A DNA stretch of 64,000 nt from Caulifigura coniformis (GTDB lineage: Bacteria; Planctomycetota; Planctomycetia; Planctomycetales; Planctomycetaceae), in the NCBI RefSeq assembly GCF_007745175.1, contig NZ_CP036271.1:1756154-1820153 (forward strand), in the 5' to 3' direction. Numbering within the stretch: position 1 is the stretch's first letter; the number at the start of each line of letters is the position of its first letter. The position numbers and the translations under genes were made by a program. The notes under the pieces are model-generated. The model searched no databases. It was not told the origin of the DNA and saw nothing but the letters and a program-made list of their open reading frames with translations. Positions 16,941 to 25,278 of this stretch are shown here, in pieces.

Positions 16941-17519
16941 ATGCGTCACCGTATTAAAGGCCGTCGACTCGGACGGACCGGCACTCACCGCGCGGCCATG
17001 TACAAAAACATGGCGGCCAGCCTGATCCGCACGCTCGGCGAGTTTGAGCCGGGCGACAAGAAGGCTCCGAAGGTCCAGGGCCGTATCGTGACGACCGTCG
17101 CGAAGGCCAAGGAACTTCGTCCCTTCGTCGAAAAGCTGATCACGCTTGCGAAGAAGTCGCTGCCCTACGAGGAGCAGGCGGCCCAGTTCGCGACGAAGGC
17201 GGAACGCAACAGCGCCGAGTGGAAGAAGTGGCGTGAAGGCGAAGGCTGGCAGAAGTGGACGAAGGCCAAGGCTCCGGCCGTGGCCGCCCGTCGTCGCGCC
17301 TTTGCCGCCCTCCGGGACAAGGAAGCGGTTTCGCTGCTGTTCGACACCGTGGCCCCGCGGTTCGCGGATCGCCAGGGTGGATACCTGCGAATCGTCCGCA
17401 TCGCCGCTCGCCGCCTGGGCGATTCGGGCGAGCAGGCGCTCGTGGAGTTCGTCGGCGTGCACGACCGGGCCAAGCGCTCGAAGGCGGCTCCGCTGGTCGT
17501 CGAGCCGAAGCAGGCCTGA
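16941..17519 (+). CDS. rplQ: 50S ribosomal protein L17 (bL17), enlarged form
   Basis: 192 aa against about 120-130 aa for typical bL17. The start [17 protein letters not shown] and the helix [20 protein letters not shown] are canonical. After LITLAKKSL there is a long extra segment of roughly 50 residues, rich in Lys, Trp, Glu and Ala ([18 protein letters not shown]), before the conserved [20 protein letters not shown] region resumes. The C-terminus is also extended. It is in its usual position after rpoA. The insertion should sit at the ribosome surface; its role is unknown. Confidence 0.93.
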   Translation: MRHRIKGRRLGRTGTHRAAMYKNMAASLIRTLGEFEPGDKKAPKVQGRIVTTVAKAKELRPFVEKLITLAKKSLPYEEQAAQFATKAERNSAEWKKWREGEGWQKWTKAKAPAVAARRRAFAALRDKEAVSLLFDTVAPRFADRQGGYLRIVRIAARRLGDSGEQALVEFVGVHDRAKRSKAAPLVVEPKQA

Positions 17520-17591
17520 GCGACTGACGAGACGGGTTGCCTGCGACTGAGTCGCGTGCAATAACTCGTCCATGGAGATTGACCTGATCAG

Positions 17592-17625
17592 GACGGCCCG
17601 GCGAATCCGCCGGGCCGTCTTTCAT
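17592..17625 (+). terminator. Intrinsic terminator of the ribosomal block
   Basis: A perfect 11-bp stem (GACGGCCCGGC with GCCGGGCCGTC) and 6-base loop are followed by TTTCATT, about 70 bases past rplQ. Confidence 0.8.
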
Positions 17626-17745
17626 TGGGCATCCCTCTGGACACATTCGCGGCGTCCGAACAGAATTCGAAGACGTCAGCGCATTGTCCCGCCCTGCCTG
17701 GAGGCCCGGGTGCGGCAATGTCGGCCAGCCAGGGAAGGGTTGACC

Positions 17746-18354
17746 ATGGCGCGGTTCGTTCCGCCCGGTCCACAGACTTTCGATTTCACCGATGCCGTCC
17801 GCCAGCTGTGCGTCGACGTCACGGAAAAGCTTCCGGAATTCAGCCACATCGATATGTCGAGGGTGGCCGTCTGCTTTGCGCAGACACGCACCCGCCAGCT
17901 CCACGGGCTGCAGGCGAAGCTCACGCCGCTGCGGTTCGAGAACGGGGCCCGGACGACCATCCGCAATGGCCGGCAGTGGACAGTGCAGCGTCTGCTGATC
18001 GGGAAGGTGGAGATGTCCTACATCCTCACCTTCTACCTGCCGCGGTTTCTCGATCAGTCGTTCAAGGAAAAGTTCATCACCGTCCTGCACGAGCTGTATC
18101 ACATCAGCCCGAAGTTCGACGGCGACATCCGGCGGATGGAAGGGCGGTACCACGTCCACTCGCACAGCCAGAAAGAGTACGACCGCGAAATGGAGATGTT
18201 CGCGAAGCGGTACCTTTCCCTCGGCCCGGAAACGGAACTGTTCGAGTTCCTGCGGCACGATTTCAAGACGCTGCAGCAGCGGCACGGCGGGATCATTGGG
18301 CTGCAGACGCCGATTCCGAAGCTTGTCCCCGTGCCGGATTCGCGCACGGCGTGA
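17746..18354 (+). CDS. Putative zinc metallopeptidase (HELYH), 202 aa
   Basis: The motif VLHELYHISPKFDGD near residue 125 is an HExxH zincin site with a downstream acidic stretch, and histidines follow in EGRYHVHSHSQ. The layout resembles putative metallopeptidases (SprT-like or phage metallopeptidase superfamily) in which a short protein holds a single HExxH. No signal peptide or membrane segment is visible, so it should be cytoplasmic. GGAAGGG precedes the ATG at 17746, which decides the start; the frame is open further upstream over the rplQ terminator. The substrate is unknown. Confidence 0.65.
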   Translation: MARFVPPGPQTFDFTDAVRQLCVDVTEKLPEFSHIDMSRVAVCFAQTRTRQLHGLQAKLTPLRFENGARTTIRNGRQWTVQRLLIGKVEMSYILTFYLPRFLDQSFKEKFITVLHELYHISPKFDGDIRRMEGRYHVHSHSQKEYDREMEMFAKRYLSLGPETELFEFLRHDFKTLQQRHGGIIGLQTPIPKLVPVPDSRTA

Positions 18355-18365
18355 GGCGGTGGAGG

Positions 18366-18476
18366 AACCACGGATCAACAGGATTGAACGGATCGAAGCC
18401 GTGGCGCCAATGTCCATGCGGGGACAGGCTCGCGACTTTCTTTTTCCGCTCGATCCCCCTGATCCGTCGTTCATTC
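18366..18476. repeat. Imperfect inverted-repeat intergenic element
   Basis: The left arm (18366-18395, containing CCACGGATCAACAGGATT) and the right arm (18448-18476, containing CCCCTGATCCGTCG) are imperfect reverse complements around a 50-60-base centre. It resembles dispersed ACCACGGAT-type repeats. It fills the gap between the metallopeptidase and cupin genes and may form a long hairpin. Confidence 0.45.
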
Positions 18477-18496
18477 CTGCGGAATGAGAAGGAGTG

Positions 18497-19384
18497 CTAC
18501 TTGCCGAGTCCCAGCTTGCGGCCGACTCGGAAGGCGTTGAAGAGCAGGTTGTCGCGGAGCTGGCTGGCGCCCACGGCCCGCGGTTTCAGCTTCCATGACC
18601 GCAACTTCGCGTTCATGGTGTAGAGTGCCCGGCGGCGATCGAGGTCCGGCGTCCGGAAGGTGATGCTGAAGGAGATCGACACCTCGCTGCCGTTCTTCAC
18701 CCAGTGCGGATAGGTGACGGGGAAGTGCAGGCCTGATCCCGGCTGCAGGTCGTATGTCCACGACTTCTCTTCGAACCAGGGCTGGTGCGTCATGTTGCGC
18801 CCGCGGTCGCAGTAGAAGTGCTCGAGCTGTTCGTGCGACAGCAGGTCGCGGTCGCGACCGTCGTACAGATGCACTTCCTTCGACCCGCGGATCTGGAGGA
18901 GGAAATTGTGTTCGGGGTCGATGTGCAAAGGCGTCACCGAGCCGGGGGAGGTGATGAACACGAACGCCTGTCCCTGGCACATGCCGGGATAGAGCCCTTC
19001 CGAGTGCTCGGCCACCTGGGCGAGACATTCATCCAGGAGGACCCTGTAGGCCGGATCGCGTTCGACGTATTTGAGGACGAGCCAGGATTTGCACTCGGCG
19101 ATGCGGCGGATCGTCTCGTCGGGGGAAAGTCCGTTCCGCGGCGTTTCTGCGTGGGAGATGCTCTTCGGAATCTGGCCGGCGTTGTATTCGATGCACTCCT
19201 CTGGAAGAGTCTTCGCGAGGTCGAGCAGTCGTTCCAGCTTGAAGAGCGGGTGGTCGCAGAGCGAATGCCCGACCAGAAACGGCGTCTGGTTGAAGCCGGC
19301 CTGGAAGGCGGCGGGGTCGATCGTCAGGTGCCGTTCACGGGCGGGGAGCTGCGACGCGGCAGGCGGTGTCTGGAGTGCGATCAT
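18497..19384 (-). CDS. JmjC-like cupin (cupin_8) oxygenase-type protein
   Basis: 295 aa from the ATG at 19384 (MIALQTPPA). The double-stranded beta-helix metal site is visible as TPLHIDPEHNFLLQ (HxD) and, about 90 residues later, FPVTYPHWVKNG (distal His), the 2-His-1-carboxylate triad of Fe(II)/2-oxoglutarate oxygenases. The intervening Lys in RGSKEVHLYD fits 2-oxoglutarate binding in JmjC/FIH-type hydroxylases. It lies 88 bases downstream of the CelD-like acyltransferase in the same direction, so the two may be co-transcribed. The target (protein, peptide or small molecule) is unknown. Confidence 0.75.
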   Translation of the reverse strand: MIALQTPPAASQLPARERHLTIDPAAFQAGFNQTPFLVGHSLCDHPLFKLERLLDLAKTLPEECIEYNAGQIPKSISHAETPRNGLSPDETIRRIAECKSWLVLKYVERDPAYRVLLDECLAQVAEHSEGLYPGMCQGQAFVFITSPGSVTPLHIDPEHNFLLQIRGSKEVHLYDGRDRDLLSHEQLEHFYCDRGRNMTHQPWFEEKSWTYDLQPGSGLHFPVTYPHWVKNGSEVSISFSITFRTPDLDRRRALYTMNAKLRSWKLKPRAVGASQLRDNLLFNAFRVGRKLGLGK

Positions 19385-19472
19385 GGGAGGATTCGAGTTG
19401 GGGGATGGGCGGGACTTCGGGGTTCCCGCCGTGCCGCGTGCACGCTGCGGCGGCGTTTCCGGGGACAAACTC

Positions 19473-20747
19473 TCAATTGCTTTTTGAATCGGGCTTGCCT
19501 GCGGACGGCTTTCCGGACGGAGGCTGGGTTCCACGGCCGACGAGCCGTCGCATCACCCGGCCGAGCGGACGCAGGCCGATCGCAAGGTCTCCCTTGCGGG
19601 TTCCGGTGGAAAGCAGGACGTGCTGCAAGAGGACGCGATCGCGCCAGATGCGATTGATCATCGGGTGGTCGGGCGCGGCGCAGGAATCCATCCAGGCGGC
19701 ATCGGTTCCCTCATGGAACGCGCGGATATTCTCGAGTTCCAGGAGCACTCCGGGAGAGAACTTTGCGAACGCCTCGTCATAGGCGATTTTGAACGCGAAG
19801 GACCCGGGATTGGCGAGGAAGTTGAGCTTGAGGGCGATTGGCCGATCGTTCTGCCAGATGCCGATCGCCTGCAGGCGTCCGGCGGAGGCGGCGGCGAGCA
19901 GCGCGCTGCGGACGAATTCGCAATCGACGGCCTCGGCCGCGAGCGCGGTGCGAGCTTCGCCCTTCCAGCCGCGTGACTCGAGTTCGACGAACCATTCCAC
20001 CCACTGGGCCGCGTCGTCCTGCGGCTCGAGCCGGCGATATTCGATGCCGCCCTGTTCAGAGAGTCGCCGAGCCTGCCGCTCGTACTGGTGGCGTTGCTTG
20101 GTGGTGAGCGCCGCGGCCAGGCATTCTTCCTCCGACGTGCATCGACGGAGGAGGGCGCGGGTGTGAATGGAGGAAATCAGAGTGGCCGGCTTCCGGCGAT
20201 AGGCGACCTCGACAAGTGCCTTTCCGACCGCGCCTTCGCCGCGAACGAGCGGGAGGTCAATGACGTCACAGCCGGAGCGTTCATCGGCCCAGGCGAGAAA
20301 CGCTTCCCAGGTTTCGACGGAGTGTCCCAGCCGGACGAGCGGGGTCTGCAGGAACGTGTACTGGTTCCAGAACAGCTTGAGCGAGCGGGCGCCCGGCCAG
20401 CGCGGCTGAATGAGTTCGATGGGAAAGAGGCCCACCATTCCGGGGGCGACATCTTTTCGGGTGCTGCCGCGATAGACGCAGGCAATCGCCACCTGGCGTC
20501 CCGCGCCGAACGCTGCGATGGCCGGAGCGAGGAACCAGCGTTCGTAGAACACATTGGGATCGCAGGCGTTGGCCGCGAGGTCGTCCCAGGCTTCGGCGTG
20601 TCTGCCCTGTGCGGCCGCGAGATCCACAACTTCCACCCACAGGTCGCCATCGAGGCGGTGGAGCGGCGTGGTGCCCGCGGGCACGAGCCCTGGGCGCGGT
20701 TCCACCGGCGGGGCCGCGGTGATCAATGTTTCCAAGGAAAGAGTCAT
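19473..20747 (-). CDS. CelD/BcsL-like GNAT acyltransferase
   Basis: 424 aa. The pattern PNVFYERWFLAPAIAAFG, then KLFWNQYTFLQTPLV and the later SLEESRGWKG-like region (VELESRGWKGEARTAL) is the signature of the CelD/BcsL acetyltransferase family (GNAT_acetyltr_6), named for cellulose or exopolysaccharide biosynthesis. The acyl-CoA half follows (RPIALKLNFLANPGSFAFKI, FSPGVLLELENIRAF). It should act in the cytoplasm on a sugar, peptide or lipid intermediate. The ATG at 20747 (MTLSLETLI) is chosen because the upstream frame is Arg/Pro-rich and not family-like. It is followed by the JmjC-like cupin. Confidence 0.8.
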   Translation of the reverse strand: MTLSLETLITAAPPVEPRPGLVPAGTTPLHRLDGDLWVEVVDLAAAQGRHAEAWDDLAANACDPNVFYERWFLAPAIAAFGAGRQVAIACVYRGSTRKDVAPGMVGLFPIELIQPRWPGARSLKLFWNQYTFLQTPLVRLGHSVETWEAFLAWADERSGCDVIDLPLVRGEGAVGKALVEVAYRRKPATLISSIHTRALLRRCTSEEECLAAALTTKQRHQYERQARRLSEQGGIEYRRLEPQDDAAQWVEWFVELESRGWKGEARTALAAEAVDCEFVRSALLAAASAGRLQAIGIWQNDRPIALKLNFLANPGSFAFKIAYDEAFAKFSPGVLLELENIRAFHEGTDAAWMDSCAAPDHPMINRIWRDRVLLQHVLLSTGTRKGDLAIGLRPLGRVMRRLVGRGTQPPSGKPSAGKPDSKSN

Positions 20748-21050
20748 TGCGCCCGATTTGTCCGTGCACACTTGCGTTGCGGCCGACAATCCGCAGCGTC
20801 TTCCGAACCCTAGCCCGATGAGACGGGCACGCAGGGGAGAACCCGGAGAGGGGCCGCCGGGCTGTTGTCGAAAGACCTCACCAACGCGTGTGACCCGAAC
20901 AACCGTCGCAACCGGACCGGTCACACGAGCGAAGTGTGAAGAGAGCTTCAGCTTCACCGGTTCTGCAGGTGGCTTTCGATCCACAATCCGCCTGGCGCTT
21001 TGAAGCGGCGGGCGGATCGTGATCGCTTCGCTGACCGGCTGGTGTTTCTC
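20748..21050. other. Intergenic region, 303 bp
   Basis: It lies between the CelD-like gene and the end of the amidohydrolase fusion, both on the minus strand, and must hold the promoter of the former. No gene, strong hairpin or clear promoter was recognised. Confidence 0.4.
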
Positions 21051-23873
21051 TTACTGGGCCGCGGAGGAGGAGGCGCTGGTCTTCCGTGCGGCGTCGGCTG
21101 CTTCATGGAGCAGTTCGTTCAGCGCCGTCGCCAGGTGGGTGGCGGTCGGGCTCAGGCGGGCGTTGAAGACCACCGCCCAGGAGAGGCCATCCGCCCGCTG
21201 GACCATCGATGTCGCGGTGCCGGGAAGCGAGCCGCCGTGCTGCATCACGAGAGTTCCACCCTTCGTTGTGCGGACCTGCCAGCCGAGGCCGTAGTAGAGC
21301 GTTTTGTCGGGGCCGTCGAACTCGACGTTCTCGGGCTTCCTGTACATCTCGCGGATCGTTTCGGCCTTGAGCAGCGGGCAATGGTCGGGATCGGCAAATG
21401 CGGCCGCGAACGTCGCGAGGTCGTGAGCGGAGGCGATCCATCCGCCGTGCGAATCGAGAGCTTCCAGCGACCATGCGCCATAAGCGCTGGGGACATCGTT
21501 TCCGAGGTTCGCCTGATAGACCGACGGGCTGACGCCCGGATCGTAATAACGGACTTCGCCGGGAACGCGGTCTTTCAGGAACGACTTCCCGATGCGCATC
21601 CGCGTGATTCCCAACGGCGCGAGGACATGCTTCTGCGTGTAGGGCTCGTAGGCCTCGCCGGTCACGTTCTCGAGAATCCGTCCGAGGATGCAGTAGCCGA
21701 GATTCGAGTAGGCGTACTTCGTGCCCGGATCAAGATCGAGCGGTTTGCCGAGCATGACCTCGATAATCTCGGACGGCCCGGCCGGGCATTCCTTGCCAAG
21801 CAGCTTCGCGAAGTCGGTCTGCTTGAACATGGCGTCGAATGACTTGCCCCGATCCCACCCGCCGGTGTGCTGCAGGCAATGTCGGATCGTGATTTTCGCG
21901 ACGCGCTCGTCAGCCTTGGAATCCCCTTCGAGGAACGCCTTCTGCTTGAGCAGCGGCACGACCGGCTGATCGAGCTGAAGCTTCCCCTGTTCAACCAGCT
22001 TCAGGATGGCGACCGCTGTGATCGGCTTGGAGATACTGGCGATCCGGAACAGGCTGTCGGGCTGCACCTGCTCGCGGGCGACCACTTCGGAGAAGCCGTA
22101 CCCGCGGTTGGCGACGACCTTGCCGCGATCGATGATGGTCATCGCGCCGCCGGGGGCATTGTGGTCGCGCATGAACTTCTGAAAGATCCGGTCGTAGACC
22201 TGAGCGACGGGCTCGACCTTGCCGGTGGAATAGTTCGAGGGAGCTTTCGTGCGGTCGTAACCCGGTCCGCGCAGGACGCGTCCCGGTTTCTTCCCGGTGA
22301 CCTTTCCGTCCTCGAACACCGTCACGCCGTTCACGAGGACGAACTTCATTCCTTCGGCGACCTGGTTCGGCTCGGCGAACGTCGCGCGATCCACGAAGCG
22401 GTCGTAGTCGAAGATGATGACGTCGGCTGCGAGCCCCTGGGAGATGCGTCCGCGGTCATAGGCCAGCACTTCGTTGGCGGCGACGGCGCTCGCCTGGGCG
22501 ACAGCCCGCTCCAGACTGATCACGCCCCATTCGCGAACGTACCGCGAGATCAGCCTGGCGAAGGCGCCGTACGAGCGCGGATGCCCGGCCAGGCCGCGCT
22601 TGTCGTCCGGGCCGACGTCGGTGCAGAAGGAGACGAATTCCTCGCGCATCGCGCGCGACACGTTCGCTTCCGCCATCGACTGCGGCAGGACGAAGCTGTC
22701 GGATTTGCAGAGCTGGAAGAAGACGTCCCAGGGATCTTTCTTCATCGAATCGGCGATGGCCTGGATGCTCTGGCCCGATGAATCGCGGAACTCCTTGTCG
22801 GACGTTCGGCCGACGATGGCCTTGTTCCAGTTCATGCCGGTGTGGCGGTACCAGTTTTCCCAGCCGCCCACTGTCTCCATTTCCTTCCGGACTTCCTTCC
22901 GGAACTCCGGATCATCGATGCGGGCCAGCAGCTTCGCGCGTCCTTCCGCGGAATGGCGGGGATGGATGAAGGCCGTGATATTGAGGCCGTTGTTGATGTA
23001 GGGATAGATGTCGGCCGCGACCTGCTGGCCGATGGCCCGTGCGGCTTTGATCTTCGCGATGGCTTCCGCCATCTTGCCCCAGTTCTGTTCGCCGGCCGCC
23101 TTCAGGTGGAAGATGTGCACGGGTGTTTTCGCCATGCGGCCGATCTCGATGGCTTCGTCGATCGCATCCAGCAGGCGGTCCCCCTCGTTGCGCATGTGGG
23201 TGTAGTAGCGCCCGCCATACTTCCCGGCGACTTCACACAGCGAGGCAATCTCCTCCATCGAGGCGTAGGTCGCGGGCGGATAGATGAGGGCCGTGGACAC
23301 GCCGATCGCTCCCGCCTGCATTGCCTCGTCGACGAGGTCCTGCATCTTCTTCAGTTCCTCGGTGGACGGGCGCCGATCGACGTCGCCCAAAACGAGGCGG
23401 CGGACCTGGGTGTGGCCAACGGTCTGGACGACGTTGACGGGGAGCCCCTTGATGTCGAGGAGTTGAAAGTGCTCGGCCATCGTCGACCAGCCCTGCGAGA
23501 CGGCTTCTTCTCCGGCGAGCGGCGCGGCCGAGGATCCCTCGCCCGCATTGATCGTCGTGACCCCCTGGGCCAGCAGGTTGAGGGCGGAATCGGTACTGCG
23601 AAGCATCGGGGTGGCGGACTGGCCCATCATGTCGATGAAGCCGGGGGCGACGACCAGCCCTTTGGCGTCGATCGTTTTCTCGGCCTTGGCGTCGGCGGGA
23701 ATGTGTCCGAGCCTGGCAATCCGCCCGCGGCGGATCGCGACATCGCCGTAGTACCATGGGGCGCCCGAGCCGTCGACAATTCGTCCGCCGCGGATCAGCA
23801 CGTCGTACTGCTCCTGAGCGAACGCGGCCGGAGAAACCAGGACGAGAACAACAGCGATCGCACAACGCAGCAT
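21051..23873 (-). CDS. Secreted fusion: D-aminoacylase-like amidohydrolase plus beta-lactamase-family serine hydrolase
   Basis: 940 aa with a signal peptide (MLRCAIAVVLVLVSPAAFA). Residues about 25-540 match N-acyl-D-amino-acid deacylases (YDVLIRGGRIVDGSGAPWY, YYTHMRNEG, VHIFHLKAAGEQNW, GHPRSYGAFARLISRYV). The canonical metal motif GFIDxHTH is replaced by GFIDMMGQS. Residues about 560-940 are a class C beta-lactamase/PBP-like domain with SISK near 612, YSN near 721 and QHGGS near 878, corresponding to SxxK, YxN and a K/H-x-G triad. Such fusions are found in planctomycetes and related bacteria and probably act on D-amino-acid-containing peptides in the periplasm. It is divergent from a XylR-type regulator. 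Confidence 0.88.
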   Translation of the reverse strand: MLRCAIAVVLVLVSPAAFAQEQYDVLIRGGRIVDGSGAPWYYGDVAIRRGRIARLGHIPADAKAEKTIDAKGLVVAPGFIDMMGQSATPMLRSTDSALNLLAQGVTTINAGEGSSAAPLAGEEAVSQGWSTMAEHFQLLDIKGLPVNVVQTVGHTQVRRLVLGDVDRRPSTEELKKMQDLVDEAMQAGAIGVSTALIYPPATYASMEEIASLCEVAGKYGGRYYTHMRNEGDRLLDAIDEAIEIGRMAKTPVHIFHLKAAGEQNWGKMAEAIAKIKAARAIGQQVAADIYPYINNGLNITAFIHPRHSAEGRAKLLARIDDPEFRKEVRKEMETVGGWENWYRHTGMNWNKAIVGRTSDKEFRDSSGQSIQAIADSMKKDPWDVFFQLCKSDSFVLPQSMAEANVSRAMREEFVSFCTDVGPDDKRGLAGHPRSYGAFARLISRYVREWGVISLERAVAQASAVAANEVLAYDRGRISQGLAADVIIFDYDRFVDRATFAEPNQVAEGMKFVLVNGVTVFEDGKVTGKKPGRVLRGPGYDRTKAPSNYSTGKVEPVAQVYDRIFQKFMRDHNAPGGAMTIIDRGKVVANRGYGFSEVVAREQVQPDSLFRIASISKPITAVAILKLVEQGKLQLDQPVVPLLKQKAFLEGDSKADERVAKITIRHCLQHTGGWDRGKSFDAMFKQTDFAKLLGKECPAGPSEIIEVMLGKPLDLDPGTKYAYSNLGYCILGRILENVTGEAYEPYTQKHVLAPLGITRMRIGKSFLKDRVPGEVRYYDPGVSPSVYQANLGNDVPSAYGAWSLEALDSHGGWIASAHDLATFAAAFADPDHCPLLKAETIREMYRKPENVEFDGPDKTLYYGLGWQVRTTKGGTLVMQHGGSLPGTATSMVQRADGLSWAVVFNARLSPTATHLATALNELLHEAADAARKTSASSSAAQ

Positions 23874-24105
23874 GGCCGGAAGGCTCCGAGAGAATATTCA
23901 GCCGTTCGAGTCGCGGCTTCACGATACGAAAACCGCGGCCCAATGCACGCGAGCGATGCGCAGAGCACTTACGATTTTGCGTAGCGTTCGGCAGGCGCAT
24001 ACGACATCCTGTTTTCGTCAGGCGGTCGTGCCGATTGCCAACCGACATGATTGCAGCGCTCCATGGACTCCGCGTGAACGAGGCCTTTTGCGGCAGGGGT
24101 GACAG

Positions 24106-25260
24106 GTGGCAGTGATGCTGAACGGCGCCAGTAAGCGGGTGGCAGTCCTCGTCGAGACAGATGACAGCTGGGGGCGGGAAGTCGTCGAATCGATCGCCCG
24201 CTACGCCCATGAGAACCACTGGACATTGCTGATCTGTCCGCGCGACGCACAGCATCGCCTGCGGCTTCCGACGCGCTGGAAGGGGGACGGGGCCATCGTT
24301 TCCCTGCGCGACTCGGCGCTTCAGCGGCATGTGAAGGCGGCCGGCGTCCCGGCGGTCGATGTCTCGATCCAGATGCCCGAAGACCGCTGGCTGGGCCGCG
24401 TGGCGACTGACGACGACGCCCGGGCCGCGATGGCATTCGAGCATTTCCAAAGCCGGCATTTCGAGCATTTCGCCTGTTATTCGCCGCCGCTTGGCCGCTA
24501 CTCGCACGACCGGGCGCTGGCGTTCCAGCGCGTGGCCCAGAAGGCCGGCTACTCGTGCGAGATCTTCACGTCTCCCAGGAACAGGCAGGTCGGCTGGGAC
24601 GGCAACCAGGCGCTGGTCGCCGCGTGGCTGAAATCCCTGCCGCGGCCGCTCGCGGTATTTGCGGCCGATCCTTATCCGGCCCGCCAGCTGATCGAGATCT
24701 GCCAGCTCGAGGGAGTCCGGATTCCGGATGACATCGCAGTACTGTCGGGTGATACCGACGACCTGCTGTGCAACATCGCGTCGCCGCGTATCTCGAGCGT
24801 GGAGCTCGCCTGCCACAAGATTGGCCGTTCCGCCTGCGAGATGCTGAGAACGATCATGGAGGGCGGCCCGGTTCCCCAGCAGCCGGTGCTGATTCCGCCG
24901 TTGCGGGTGATTGCGCGGCACTCGACGGAGATCCTGGCGGTTGAAGACCGCGACCTCGCCCAGATTGTGCAGTACATTCGGGACCGGGCCGCGGAAGGGA
25001 TTCGCGTTTCGGATATCCTGAGGGCGTTTCCGATCTCGCGGCGATCGCTCGAACAGCGGTTCCGGAATATCCTGGGCCGGAGTCCTGCGGAAGAGATCCG
25101 CCGGACGCGGCTGCAGCATGCCCGGAAGCTGCTGGTGGAGACCGACCTGTCGGTCGCCGAGATCGCGACGGCGAGCGGTGTCTGCAGCGGGGCGCAACTG
25201 GCGAGTGCGTTCCGGAGGTACCTCGGCATCCGTCCCAGCGCTCTCCGCGAAGGACGTTAA
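24106..25260 (+). CDS. XylR-type AraC family transcriptional regulator
   Basis: 384 aa. Residues 1 to about 270 form a periplasmic-binding-like sugar sensor (RVAVLVETDDSWGREVV, VATDDDARAAMAFEHF, LAVFAADPYPARQLIE, GVRIPDDIAVLSGDTDD). The last roughly 100 residues carry two AraC helix-turn-helix motifs (VSDILRAFPISRRSLEQRF and LSVAEIATASGVCSGAQLAS). This fits the XylR family, which binds a sugar and activates catabolic genes, and which is greatly expanded in planctomycetes. The start is GTG at 24106 with AGGGG upstream; ATG at 24115 is an alternative. It is divergent from the amidohydrolase fusion, whose regulator it may be. The 18-base gap to the next gene suggests co-transcription. Confidence 0.85.
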   Translation: MAVMLNGASKRVAVLVETDDSWGREVVESIARYAHENHWTLLICPRDAQHRLRLPTRWKGDGAIVSLRDSALQRHVKAAGVPAVDVSIQMPEDRWLGRVATDDDARAAMAFEHFQSRHFEHFACYSPPLGRYSHDRALAFQRVAQKAGYSCEIFTSPRNRQVGWDGNQALVAAWLKSLPRPLAVFAADPYPARQLIEICQLEGVRIPDDIAVLSGDTDDLLCNIASPRISSVELACHKIGRSACEMLRTIMEGGPVPQQPVLIPPLRVIARHSTEILAVEDRDLAQIVQYIRDRAAEGIRVSDILRAFPISRRSLEQRFRNILGRSPAEEIRRTRLQHARKLLVETDLSVAEIATASGVCSGAQLASAFRRYLGIRPSALREGR

Positions 25261-25278
25261 CCCGACCTGGATCGAAGC

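Noticed and set aside
17572-17745. N-terminal extension of the HELYH protein
   Set aside because: It overlaps the rplQ terminator and has an Arg-rich composition; the ATG at 17746 has a good ribosome-binding site.
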